Source: Actinotalea alkalitolerans
GTDB lineage: Bacteria > Actinomycetota > Actinomycetes > Actinomycetales > Cellulomonadaceae
Assembly: GCF_023369855.1 (NCBI RefSeq)
Contig: NZ_JAMBPP010000007.1
Location: forward strand, 1 to 64,000
Reading direction: 5' to 3'
Length of the DNA stretch: 64,000 nt
Below, one piece after another: positions 1 through 8,623 of the stretch (the first letter of the stretch is position 1; every line of letters begins with the position of its first letter). The position numbers and the translations under genes are program-made. The notes under the pieces are model-generated. The model was not told where the DNA came from. It did not search any database and saw nothing but the letters and a program-made list of their open reading frames with translations.

Positions 1-77
1 GCCAGCACGCGGGAGAGGCCGTGCACGATCCGTGCGCGCTGCTCGTCGGGGATGCCGATGTCGACAGGGATGCTCAT
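1..77 (-). CDS. dps: Dps-like ferritin-family DNA protection protein (5' end only)
   Basis: Only the first 25 or so codons lie in the window, and the rest continues off the left edge. The visible N-terminus reads MSIPVDIGIPDEQRARIVHG and continues into GLSRVLA. This matches the opening helix of many Dps proteins, which store iron and protect DNA in a dodecameric shell. The ATG has a GAGGAG ribosome-binding site about five bases upstream. The call rests on this short N-terminal resemblance alone. The ferroxidase residues are outside the window, so another protein with a similar first helix cannot be excluded. Confidence 0.55.
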   Translation of the reverse strand, partial: MSIPVDIGIPDEQRARIVHGLSRVL

Positions 78-161
78 GGGTTCTCCTCGGGTGGTGTGCG
101 CGACCGCGCCATGATCGCCACGGTACTCCGGCCGCCTCGCCGGTGAGGTGAGGACGGCCGA

Positions 162-194
162 GGAGCCCGCCGCCCCGTGGGGACGACGGGCTCC
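162..194. terminator. Hairpin between the M28 peptidase gene and the Dps-like gene
   Basis: A perfect 8-bp stem (GGAGCCCG at 162-169, CGGGCTCC at 187-194) encloses a second short stem, CCCC-GT-GGGG. It lies about 50 bases beyond the stop codon of the leftward peptidase gene. No U-tract follows on either strand, which is common in high-GC actinobacterial terminators. A terminator for the peptidase transcript is inferred. Confidence 0.4.
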
Positions 195-242
195 CGACCT
201 TCGTGCGGGCTGCTGACCCGAGGGGACGTGGTCGCCCCTGGC

Positions 243-1817
243 TCAGGAGGCCTTCTGCTCCCAGACGTGGCTCGTGCCCGGCCCCTTGCCGTGCCCGGGT
301 CCGTGACCCTTGCCGTAGCCCTTGCCGGGACCCTTCCCATGGCCCCGACCGTGACCCTTGCCCGGACGGTCGGGGGTGGTGACGCCGTTGACGGCGGAGG
401 TGTCCAGGCCGAGGCTGTACGTCGCGAACGCGATCGCCTTGCTCATGATGCCGAGCGCCTCAGGGTCGACGTTCGACAGGTCGTCCTGCGGGGTGTGGTA
501 GTTCGGGTCGTACGGGATGCCCGCGGTGCCGCCGAAGAGCGCGACCTCGTCCTCGGTCTTGGACCCGTCGGCGCCCGTGAACAGACCCGAGGCCGGGACC
601 CCGTTGACGATGAAGGCCTGATAGTCCGACCGACCCGAGAACTCGGTGTCGACCCACGGCTGACCGATGCTGTCGAGGTAGTCGGTGAAGACCGCCTCGG
701 TCGCGATCGAGCCCTCGGGCACCTCGACCGGGGCCGGGTAGGTGGACTCGTCCGCGTCGTACACACCGATGACGTAGTTCGGCGAGCCGACCATGTCGAA
801 GTTGAGGTAGGTCGCGATGCGGTCGAGCTCACCCTCCTGCTCGGCGAGCTCCTCGACGTACGCGGTCGAGCCGATCAGCCCGAGCTCCTCGGCGCCCCAC
901 CAGGCGAAGCGCACCGCGTTGGGCAGCTTCTTGCCCTTGGCGAGCTGGACCGCGACCTCGAGCAGCGCGGCCGAGCCCGTGCCGTTGTCGTTGATGCCCG
1001 GGCCGTCCTCGACGCTGTCGAGATGCGCCCCGAGCATCACCACGTTGTCGGCGCGACCGTGGCGGGTCTGGGCGATGACGTTGAAGCTCTCGGCCTCCTC
1101 GACGTGGAACCGGACGTCCAGGGTCAGGCTCACCGGTCCCTCGGCGGCAGCCGCGAGCACCGCCTGCCCGTCGGCCAGCGTCGTCCCGGCCACCGGGATC
1201 CCCACCACACCCTCGGCGCCCAGGGTCCCGAAGAGCATGCCCTCGGTGTTGTTGTGGACCACGACGCCGATCGCGCCCGCGGCCTCGGCGTTGACCGCCT
1301 TGTCGGCGAAGGCGCAGACACCGCGGCCGATCACGGCGATGGTGCCGACCGCGTCGACCCCGTCCCAGGTGTCGGCGGTGCAGCCCAGGCCGTCCGTCGG
1401 CGCCGAGGCGTTCCCGGTGACACCCCCCTCGGGGCTGCTGGGGGAGAACTGCATCTGGTCGACCTCGACGGTGAAGGGCTCTGCGGTGCCCACGGTCAGG
1501 CTCGCGGCGTCCACGACCTCGAGGTCGAAGGTGAAGTGGTCACGCTCGGTCCGGTACCCGGCGCGCCTGAGTGTGGTCTCGACGTACTCCGCGCTGGCCT
1601 CGTATCCCGGGGTCAGTGCCGCGCGGTTGCCGTCGTGGGTGTCGGCGATGGCCTGGAACCTCTCGAGGTGCCGCATCACACCCTGTGTGGTCACACGGTC
1701 GGCGAACCGCTCAGGTGTGTGGGGGTTCCCGTGCGCCGTCGCAGGGGATGCCATGAGGGTGCCCGCGGCCAGTGTGCTGGCGGCAACGAGGGCGACGAGG
1801 TGTCGGCGTGCTGTCAC
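243..1817 (-). CDS. Secreted M28-family zinc aminopeptidase with PA domain and Gly/His/Lys-rich tail
   Basis: A 524-residue exported peptidase. The GTG start at 1817 is preferred because GAGGAGGAG precedes it and the product then opens with a signal peptide (basic VTARRH, hydrophobic core, ASPATA cleavage region). A protease-associated domain occupies roughly residues 130-240. The M28 catalytic domain follows, with the metal ligands GAHLDS, the D of INDNGTGS, the catalytic pair in WGAEELG, the D of LNFDMVGS and the late H of NYHTPQDD. The last 40 or so residues are an unusual tract of G-K-G-H-G type repeats after the catalytic fold. It probably removes N-terminal residues from extracellular peptides. 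A monocistronic gene is likely, with a hairpin terminator downstream. Confidence 0.88.
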   Translation of the reverse strand: MTARRHLVALVAASTLAAGTLMASPATAHGNPHTPERFADRVTTQGVMRHLERFQAIADTHDGNRAALTPGYEASAEYVETTLRRAGYRTERDHFTFDLEVVDAASLTVGTAEPFTVEVDQMQFSPSSPEGGVTGNASAPTDGLGCTADTWDGVDAVGTIAVIGRGVCAFADKAVNAEAAGAIGVVVHNNTEGMLFGTLGAEGVVGIPVAGTTLADGQAVLAAAAEGPVSLTLDVRFHVEEAESFNVIAQTRHGRADNVVMLGAHLDSVEDGPGINDNGTGSAALLEVAVQLAKGKKLPNAVRFAWWGAEELGLIGSTAYVEELAEQEGELDRIATYLNFDMVGSPNYVIGVYDADESTYPAPVEVPEGSIATEAVFTDYLDSIGQPWVDTEFSGRSDYQAFIVNGVPASGLFTGADGSKTEDEVALFGGTAGIPYDPNYHTPQDDLSNVDPEALGIMSKAIAFATYSLGLDTSAVNGVTTPDRPGKGHGRGHGKGPGKGYGKGHGPGHGKGPGTSHVWEQKAS

Positions 1818-2062
1818 GATCTGCTCCTCCTCGGCGGGGGTGCCGGCGCCTCTTTGACACCGGATCTCCCGTCCCAATGCTGGCCAAGGTAGGCGCGGTC
1901 CGAGGAGTGAGGGAAGCCCCTGGGAGAAGTTGGTCTCTCACCCGGGTCGCAGCCGTGATGACGATCGCGCCCCGTCCTGGCCTGCGCGGACAGGTGGTTG
2001 AGGTGCGGCACGGGTCAGCACGAGACGGCTCCTGTCACGGAGCCGATGACCCCGTTGGTGGG

Positions 2063-2257
2063 CTAGGCGGAGATCGCGAGCTCCTCGACCTGAGCCTCCG
2101 CGGGGAGCTCGAGCGTGGTCCCGTCCTCCAGGACGACCAGGACGGCGTCGGTGCCGTCCTCCTCGACCACGTACATCGCCAGCTGCCCGCAGACGCAGGC
2201 CAGCTCCGCCTCGCCGTGGTCGTAGAAGACGCAGGTGTGGGTGTCGGTGGTAGCCAT
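2063..2257 (-). CDS. Small acidic CVCG-motif protein, unknown function
   Basis: A 64-residue protein starting MATTDTHTCVFYDHGEAEL. It has one early cysteine (Cys9), a CVCG pair near residues 21-23, and an otherwise acidic, beta-like sequence. The three cysteines could bind a metal or act in redox, but nothing is shown. It is divergent from the GAF-EAL gene, and the shared upstream region carries a perfect 12-bp inverted repeat. I do not recognise a named family. The clean start, the codon pattern and the position in front of its own promoter region support a real gene. Confidence 0.6.
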   Translation of the reverse strand: MATTDTHTCVFYDHGEAELACVCGQLAMYVVEEDGTDAVLVVLEDGTTLELPAEAQVEELAISA

Positions 2258-2268
2258 GCTCCGACGGT

Positions 2269-2302
2269 ATGTCGCACCACTGACACGTCCGTGGTGCGAC
2301 AT
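2269..2302. promoter_or_regulatory. Perfect 12-bp inverted repeat in a divergent promoter region (putative operator)
   Basis: ATGTCGCACCAC at 2269-2280 is repeated exactly in inverse orientation at 2291-2302, separated by the 10 bases TGACACGTCC. It starts 12 bases upstream of the small CVCG gene and ends about 96 bases before the GAF-EAL gene. Because it sits upstream of both genes it cannot be a terminator for either. A dimeric repressor site controlling one or both is the natural reading. The regulator is not identifiable here. Confidence 0.55.
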
Positions 2303-2398
2303 GCGCCGCGCCGGTCCTTTCCCCGACTGCTCACCTGCGGGCCGGCGCAGCCGATAGGTCGACCGGACGGGAGACGCCGTCGTGGGCAGGAGGTGCAC

Positions 2399-3649
2399 AT
2401 GGCGCAGCGGACAGCCGCCGAGCAGCAGGTCGCCGAGCTGCTGCGCACCGCCAAGAAGGCCCTCGGGCTGAGCGTCTCCTTCCTGACCCGGATGGACGGC
2501 ACCACCCAGCACCTCGAGGTGGTCGACTCCTCGATCCCGTTGCTCTTCCGCGAAGGGCTCGAGCTGCGTCAGGAGACCACCTTCTGCCAGGCGATCCACG
2601 ACGGGCTGCTCCCTGCGGTGATCCCCGACGTGCGTGACCACCCGGCCGCGATGGCCCTGCCGGCCGCACGGTTCCCGCGGCTGCGCAGCTACGTCTCGGT
2701 CCCGGTCACCCTGAGCGACGGGACGTACTACGGCACCTTCTGCGCTGCGGGGCTGACCTCCGACAAGGGTCTCAACGCCCGGGACAAGGCCCTGATGGAG
2801 GTTCTCGCCTCGGCGGCCGCGGTGATCATCGAGCCCGGTGTGGTCGCCGGTGCCCTCCGCGCCGAGATCCAGGGCAGGCTCGGCCCGGTGCTCCGGGCTG
2901 GTGGCCCGACGGTCGTCCTGCAGCCCATCGTCGACCTCGCCACCGGCCGGCGGACCGGGGCCGAGGCGCTCAGCCGCTTCCCGGCGAGCTGGGGCAGGGC
3001 GCCCGACGTCGTCTTCGCCGAGGCGCACAGCGTCGGTGCCGGGCACGAGCTCGAGCTGCTGGCGCTCGAACGGGCCGCGGACCACCTCCCGGCTGTCTCG
3101 GGGTACGTCGCGATGAACGTCTCCCCCCAGACGCTGCTGACCCCGGGGTGTGCCGACCTGCTGTCCCGGCTGCCGGCGGCGCGCATCCTGCTCGAGCTCT
3201 CCGAGCACGACCAGGTCGAGGACTACCAGGCCCTGCACGCGGCCCTCGAGGGGCCGCGCGCCGCCGGCATGCGGCTGGCGATCGACGACGTCGGCGCGGG
3301 GTTCTCCTCGCTGCGCCACATCGTCCTGTGCGCTCCCGACGTCATCAAGCTCGACCGCAGCATCGTCGACGGGCTCAGCCACGACCCGGTGCTGACCACG
3401 CTGGTCGCGGCGCTGGTCGCGTTCGCCCACGGCAACGGCACCCAGGTCGTGGCCGAGGGTGTCGAGACCGCGGCCGACGTCGACGCGTTGCGCACCGTGG
3501 GGGTCGACCTCGCCCAGGGGTGGTACTTCGGGCGGCCAGGCCCACCCGAGGCGCTCGAGGAGGCCGTGCCGTCGGGCGCGGTCCTGCCCCGCCCCCGGGG
3601 GGCCGCGGCGCCGGAACCGACCTCGCACCCCGGCGTGCTCGCGACCTGA
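2399..3649 (+). CDS. GAF-EAL protein, probable cyclic-di-GMP phosphodiesterase
   Basis: A 416-residue cytoplasmic protein. The ATG at 2399 follows GGCAGGAGG. A GAF sensor domain covers about residues 15-150 and an EAL domain about 165-400. The catalytic set looks complete: the signature GAEALSR, N in VAMNVS, E in LLELSEHD, the metal-binding pair in AIDDVGAG, K in VIKLDRS, E in VVAEGVE and the terminal QGWYFG. It should therefore hydrolyse cyclic-di-GMP to pGpG under control of a small-molecule or redox signal sensed by the GAF domain. There is no GGDEF domain and no membrane segment. It is transcribed away from the CVCG gene through the inverted-repeat region. Confidence 0.85.
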   Translation: MAQRTAAEQQVAELLRTAKKALGLSVSFLTRMDGTTQHLEVVDSSIPLLFREGLELRQETTFCQAIHDGLLPAVIPDVRDHPAAMALPAARFPRLRSYVSVPVTLSDGTYYGTFCAAGLTSDKGLNARDKALMEVLASAAAVIIEPGVVAGALRAEIQGRLGPVLRAGGPTVVLQPIVDLATGRRTGAEALSRFPASWGRAPDVVFAEAHSVGAGHELELLALERAADHLPAVSGYVAMNVSPQTLLTPGCADLLSRLPAARILLELSEHDQVEDYQALHAALEGPRAAGMRLAIDDVGAGFSSLRHIVLCAPDVIKLDRSIVDGLSHDPVLTTLVAALVAFAHGNGTQVVAEGVETAADVDALRTVGVDLAQGWYFGRPGPPEALEEAVPSGAVLPRPRGAAAPEPTSHPGVLAT

Positions 3650-3712
3650 CGAGGCCCGGGCCCGACAGGCGTCAGACCCGACGAGCCCAGGCCCGAAGCC
3701 ACCGGGAGGGCG

Positions 3713-6700
3713 TCACTCCCAGCCGCGGGTCGCGTCCCGGAACCGGCCACGCGTCGAGCGGGCCGCCGCACGTCCCCGTTCGACCAGGGTGGCTGCGAGC
3801 ACCGAGACGAGCCCCACCCCGGCGACCAGGAGCCACAGGCCGGCGTCGCCCCAGGCCGGGAGCAGCGCGACCAGCGGTACTGCGACCAGCACGACCGTCC
3901 CGGCCAGCACCACCAGCGCACCCGTGGCCACGCGTCGCCGCACGCGGGTCAGCACACCCCAGCCGATGACGGCCAGCCCGAGGGCCGTCGCGACCAGCGC
4001 GTGCAGCAGCGACTCGGTCACGGCCTGCACGAACGAGGCACCCACCACGAAGGCGACCCCGACGAGCTCGAGGGCGACGATCTCCCCTGAGGACGTGTCG
4101 GCGCCTCGTGCCCTGCGGTCCCGACGCCACAGCGCGACGACCGTCAGCAGGGCCAGGCCCACCGCCACCGTGTACCAGTGCGGCCCGTCGGCGAGGGCCG
4201 CCGGGACGGCGAGCAGCCAGGCGGCGCAGGCCAGGGCCGGTGAGGCCATCTGCAGCCCGACGGAACGCCACGCGACGCCGAGGGCGGCGACCTGGACCGC
4301 GGCCGTGGCCAGCACCGGGACGAGCAGTGCCGTGTCGGGCAGGTGCGCCGCACCCATGAGCGCCGCGATCACCGCGGCGGCCCCGGACAGACCGGTGGAC
4401 GGTCGTGCCCAGGGACTGCCCGGTGCACGCACCGCCAGCGCGAGGGTCACAGCTGCCAGGAGGGCCGCCAGCCCGGCGAGCACCCCCACCCGCGCCGAGG
4501 CGGTGACCTCGCCGACGACGAAGGCGAGCAGCAGGGCTACCAGGACGGCGCCCGCGGCGACGTCGCGGAGCACGGGGAGCCGCAGCGGGGAGGCGGCGGT
4601 GACCAGGGCGGCGGCGACGAGCAGCACGCCGAGCACCACCCAGGGGCTCGGTGCGACCTCGACGGGTGACAGGTCGGCGACCCGCAGGCTGGCCGACGTC
4701 GCGACGCCCGTCACGGCGAGCGCCGCACCGCCCCACACCATGGGCCAGGACCGCTCGACCTGCCGCACGTGGGCCAGCCCGCCGATGAGCAGCGCCAGGC
4801 CGCCCGCACCGGCGGCCGAGACGTCGATCGAGGTCTGGGCCGACCACGCGAACCAGCCGAGCGCCACCGTCCACGACGCGAGGGCCGCGCCCACCCCGAC
4901 CAGCTGACGCAGGATGTGCTCGTCACCGGTGGCCCGCACGGCCAGGGTGGTGTGCACCGCGGCCAGCCCGAGCAGGGCGAGCGCGAGCCAGCCGCTGCCG
5001 GCCTGCGCCGCACCGGCGAGGATCAGCACGGTCCCGGTCCAGCCGAGGACCTCGGCGAGTGCCCGACGGGTGCGCAGGCGCACCGCGACGACCACGGTCA
5101 GGGCGCCCACGACGGTGGACGTCGGGACGAAGGCAGGGGTGCCGAAGGCGACCAGCAGGGCGGTCAGCGCGACCGGGACGGCGGCGGCCAGCACCGGGAC
5201 GTCCCAGCGGCTCCACCACAGCCGGTCGGGGGACGCCCGGTGCAGGGCCTCGGCGCACGCCAGGACGCCGGCGGTGACCAGGACGGCGATCCACGGTCGG
5301 TCCTCGATCTGGGGACCCGAGAGCCAGAGTGCACCCCACCATGCCGTGACGACGCCGAGCCCGCCGAGCAGTCCCGCGCGGGCCAGCAGCCCGACGGCGA
5401 CCATCACCCCGGCACCCACGACGAGCAGCGTCCCGGCCGGGCGCGCGGGCACCAGCACGGCCGACATCAGCAGGCCGGCTCCCAGGCTGGCGCCACCCAG
5501 GGTGGCCGGGGCGATCAGGGCGCGCCGGCGGGGGATGGCGTGAGGGACCCACGACTGCCCCCGGAGGTCGGCCGCGGCAGCGCCGACCACCTGCGCCGCC
5601 CCGACCACCACGAGCGTGGCAGCGGTAGCGGTCGTGGCACCGAGCCCGGCGAACCAGGGCACCGTCTGCCAGGCCAGGAGCCCGAGCAGAGGAGTCGACG
5701 CCAGCCAGCCGACCCAGCGGACGGGCTCGGGGCGACGGTGCGCGGGGAGCAGCACCACGGTCAGCACCAGGGCGGCGAGGCCGGACACGGCAGGCCACGC
5801 CGCACCCGGGGTGGTGGCGCCGAGGACCGCTGCGACGACGGCGACCCAGGCCAGGGTGGTGCCGCGACGCACGGGGCGGTGGATGCGTGCGAGCCCCGCG
5901 TACAGCAGCGCGGTCGCCGAGACGGCGGCGGTGGCCCAGGGGCCCGAGAGCGGGACCAGGCCGGACTCGTCGAGGGCCAGTGACACGACGACCGGGAAGC
6001 CGATCGCGCCGAGGACCCACGGCAGGTGGCGTGCGAGCTCACCGCTGCGGGCCAGCGCCGCGCCCACCGGCGAGCGGTCGGAGTCGTCACGGACGGCCGT
6101 CACCAGGACGCCTGCGGTCGCCAGGCCCACCACGGCGACCGTCGACCAGCCGCCACCGGCCACCACCAGCGAGACCCCTGCGACCAGGTGGCCTGCACCA
6201 CCCAGGTGGCTGCTCACGGAGCCCGGGCCGTCAGCTGCCACCCGTCGGGGGAGGTGCGCGCCCACGACCATCGCCAGTGCTGCGACGCCCAGGACGGTGC
6301 CACGCACGAGGTCCGGCACCTCGGCGGTCGAGCAGGCCAGCAGCCAGGCGGCCACGAGGGGAACGGGCACGGCCCACACCCTCACGGTCGCCGGCAGGGG
6401 TCCGACCGCCGTGGTGGCGGCCAGGGCGAGCAGGCAGCCGACGGCGACCCACTGCTCGGTCGGTGAGGCCGCCCCCAGCGTGCCGTCCAGGACGCGCGGC
6501 GCCCCCAGGAGCAGCGCGGCGGTGCCGACGACCGGGGACGCCACCCTCCACCAGGTGCGCCAGAACGCGTCGCCCGTGCCGCGGTCCAGCACAGGACGGG
6601 TCGCCAGGAGCGTGGCCAGCATCACGAGCGCCGTCGCGGCGACCACGGAGGTCATGAGGTCGGTCGCCCGGCCCAGGGCCACGACGGCAGCCACGGGCAG

Positions 6701-8266
6701 CACCGCGGCCGCTGCGTCGAGGGCCGTGGTCGTCTCCCGGGCGTAGGGCCGGGTGCGCCGGACCGCGGCCCAGCCGGCGACACCGGCGAGCAGGCCCGCG
6801 GCCCACGGCGCCTCCGGCCACGCAGCCACCAGGGCGATCCCCAGCCCCACCGCGGGCAGGGCGACGGCCGAGGGCGGACGGTGCCGCCGCCCAGCGACCT
6901 CCAGGAGCACGAGGAACCCCGCCGCGGACACCGTGGCGACCACGGCTCCGGGCAGACCCGGGACGAGCGCGAGGGTGACGACGGCCCACCATGCCGGCAC
7001 GACGAGGTCGAGCACCTCGTCCGGGACCCGCGGGCGCAGCAGCGGCAGCGCCGCGAGGAGGAAGACCCCGGTGAGGCCGATCTCGACCGGGGGCCAGCCC
7101 TGCGCCGCCCAGGTCAGGAGGGCCAGGAGGGCGACGACGAGAGTGCCGGGCACCCCGGCGCTCACGGTCGGTCCGGCGAGACGCGCTGCAGGTCGCAGGC
7201 GTGCGGCGGCCAGGGTCAGCACGAGCGCGCCCGACAGCGCGGTGACCTGCGCGCTGCTCAGCACGGCCACCTGCTCCCCGACCGGCACCGGGCGCCCGAC
7301 ACCGAGCGTCGCGCCCGCGGCGGCGAACCAGAGCAGGGGGGCGACCAGGTAGCGCAGCCCGCTGGCCGGGTGCCGCTCGGACCACCAGGCGTAGGCCAGC
7401 GCGCCCACCAGGCACACCGTGGTCACCGCCACGACGAGGGACGAGCCCTGGAGGTCGGGCGGGAAAGGGTAGCCGTCCAGCACCGAGGTGATCACCATGA
7501 CGGGCAGCAGCAGCCCACCGACCACCTCGAGCGCCCTGCCGACGACGGCGGCCCCGTGCCCGAGCAGGAGTCGCGCGGCGAGGAAGGGGACCGACGCGGC
7601 CGCGAGCTCGGCGACGGGGCGCATGGCCGGGGCGACGTCGGCGAAGGCGAAGGCCACCAGCCCGAACAGACCGACGAAGAGCAGCAGCACGCCCAGGTAC
7701 GCGAGGCCGTGCACGGTCAGGTCGGTACCCACCACGTGGCGGGTGCGTGACCACCACCGGGCCAGCGGGGAGGGCTGTCGCGGCGCAGGGGCGCGCACCG
7801 GGGCCGGACGGCGGGCGGCGACGGGGGGCGTGGCGGCGGTGGCCGGGCGGGCGGCGACGGGGGTCGTGGCGCGGGCGGTGGCCGGGCGGGCGGCGACGGG
7901 GCGTGCGGTGGCCGTGGCGACCGCGACGGCGCCCGGCTGCGGACCGGTCCCCGTCCCACCCGCGGCCTCGGCGCGGAGCTCGGCCACCAGCGCGAGGAGT
8001 GCTGGCTGCTGGCCGACGGTCAGGATCCCGCGGGCCTGTGCCTCCGGGAGGAGGACCTCCTCGACCAGCTGGAGAGCGTCGTGGTCGGACGCGACGAGGG
8101 CACGGCGGACCGGGGTCGCGTCGGCCCAGACGGACCGACCGTCGCTGACCCACCGGGTCCAGCCCGCGCCGGACCAGAACCGCAGCGGAGCGCGCCGCAT
8201 CGGATCGGGTGCCCACCACCCGTCCGTGCCGTGCTGGTCCGCCGAGCCCGGCATCCCTGGTGGCAC
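3713..8266 (-). CDS. Giant polytopic membrane protein with N-terminal DUF2510 module
   Basis: 1517 residues. The GTG start at 8266 has GGAGGAG five bases upstream. The first 35 or so residues form a DUF2510-like module (DGWWAPDP, then RFWSGAGWTRWV). A soluble helical stretch follows, then an Ala/Pro/Arg-rich linker to about residue 170, and finally a run of several dozen hydrophobic helices to the C-terminus, ending in a short basic tail. The architecture resembles actinobacterial proteins annotated with an SCO7613 C-terminal membrane domain. No catalytic motif is evident and the function is unknown. The gene stands alone on its strand and converges on the GAF-EAL gene. Confidence 0.8.
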   Translation of the reverse strand: MPPGMPGSADQHGTDGWWAPDPMRRAPLRFWSGAGWTRWVSDGRSVWADATPVRRALVASDHDALQLVEEVLLPEAQARGILTVGQQPALLALVAELRAEAAGGTGTGPQPGAVAVATATARPVAARPATARATTPVAARPATAATPPVAARRPAPVRAPAPRQPSPLARWWSRTRHVVGTDLTVHGLAYLGVLLLFVGLFGLVAFAFADVAPAMRPVAELAAASVPFLAARLLLGHGAAVVGRALEVVGGLLLPVMVITSVLDGYPFPPDLQGSSLVVAVTTVCLVGALAYAWWSERHPASGLRYLVAPLLWFAAAGATLGVGRPVPVGEQVAVLSSAQVTALSGALVLTLAAARLRPAARLAGPTVSAGVPGTLVVALLALLTWAAQGWPPVEIGLTGVFLLAALPLLRPRVPDEVLDLVVPAWWAVVTLALVPGLPGAVVATVSAAGFLVLLEVAGRRHRPPSAVALPAVGLGIALVAAWPEAPWAAGLLAGVAGWAAVRRTRPYARETTTALDAAAAVLPVAAVVALGRATDLMTSVVAATALVMLATLLATRPVLDRGTGDAFWRTWWRVASPVVGTAALLLGAPRVLDGTLGAASPTEQWVAVGCLLALAATTAVGPLPATVRVWAVPVPLVAAWLLACSTAEVPDLVRGTVLGVAALAMVVGAHLPRRVAADGPGSVSSHLGGAGHLVAGVSLVVAGGGWSTVAVVGLATAGVLVTAVRDDSDRSPVGAALARSGELARHLPWVLGAIGFPVVVSLALDESGLVPLSGPWATAAVSATALLYAGLARIHRPVRRGTTLAWVAVVAAVLGATTPGAAWPAVSGLAALVLTVVLLPAHRRPEPVRWVGWLASTPLLGLLAWQTVPWFAGLGATTATAATLVVVGAAQVVGAAAADLRGQSWVPHAIPRRRALIAPATLGGASLGAGLLMSAVLVPARPAGTLLVVGAGVMVAVGLLARAGLLGGLGVVTAWWGALWLSGPQIEDRPWIAVLVTAGVLACAEALHRASPDRLWWSRWDVPVLAAAVPVALTALLVAFGTPAFVPTSTVVGALTVVVAVRLRTRRALAEVLGWTGTVLILAGAAQAGSGWLALALLGLAAVHTTLAVRATGDEHILRQLVGVGAALASWTVALGWFAWSAQTSIDVSAAGAGGLALLIGGLAHVRQVERSWPMVWGGAALAVTGVATSASLRVADLSPVEVAPSPWVVLGVLLVAAALVTAASPLRLPVLRDVAAGAVLVALLLAFVVGEVTASARVGVLAGLAALLAAVTLALAVRAPGSPWARPSTGLSGAAAVIAALMGAAHLPDTALLVPVLATAAVQVAALGVAWRSVGLQMASPALACAAWLLAVPAALADGPHWYTVAVGLALLTVVALWRRDRRARGADTSSGEIVALELVGVAFVVGASFVQAVTESLLHALVATALGLAVIGWGVLTRVRRRVATGALVVLAGTVVLVAVPLVALLPAWGDAGLWLLVAGVGLVSVLAATLVERGRAAARSTRGRFRDATRGWE

Positions 8267-8438
8267 GAGGGCTCCTCCGAGCGATGCTGGGGTGGGGTCG
8301 TGCTCCGGACGCGTCGCAGGCTACACGCACGGCGGGTCGTCGCGAGGGCGTCCTGCACAGGCCTGCGGGTGGTCGGTGTCGACGCCTCAGTCGCTCTCAC
8401 CACTGCCGATCAGCAGGACGTGGACCCCGACGAGCTGC

Positions 8439-8598
8439 CTGATCTCGCTGCTCAACGAGATCAGGCGGCTTCGGCGGTTCGCAGGTGGTCGTGCCGGCCG
8501 CGACGAACCGGGCCGACACCCTCGACCCCGCACTGACCCGACCGGGCCGGCTCGACCGGCAGGTCCAGGTGCCCAACCCGGACCGCGCAGATCGACGC
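8439..8598 (+). pseudogene. Frameshifted fragment of an FtsH-type AAA ATPase
   Basis: Read on the plus strand, 8445-8462 gives SLLNEI. After a +1 shift, 8464 onward gives [20 protein letters not shown] followed by [20 protein letters not shown]. This is the second-region-of-homology block of FtsH-like AAA proteases (LLNEMDGF, AATNR, DPALxRPGRxDRQ). No Walker A or B motif, zinc protease domain or start codon accompanies it, and the match stops near 8598. It is a remnant, not a working gene. It lies between the start of the giant membrane protein gene and the end of malQ. Confidence 0.6.
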
Positions 8599-8623
8599 CG
8601 AGGGGTTGCGTCGAGGCGGGCCC

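Noticed and set aside
177-1892. Plus-strand open frame of 571 codons opposite the M28 peptidase
   Set aside because: The minus strand shows a complete signal peptide, PA domain and zinc ligands. The plus frame has none.
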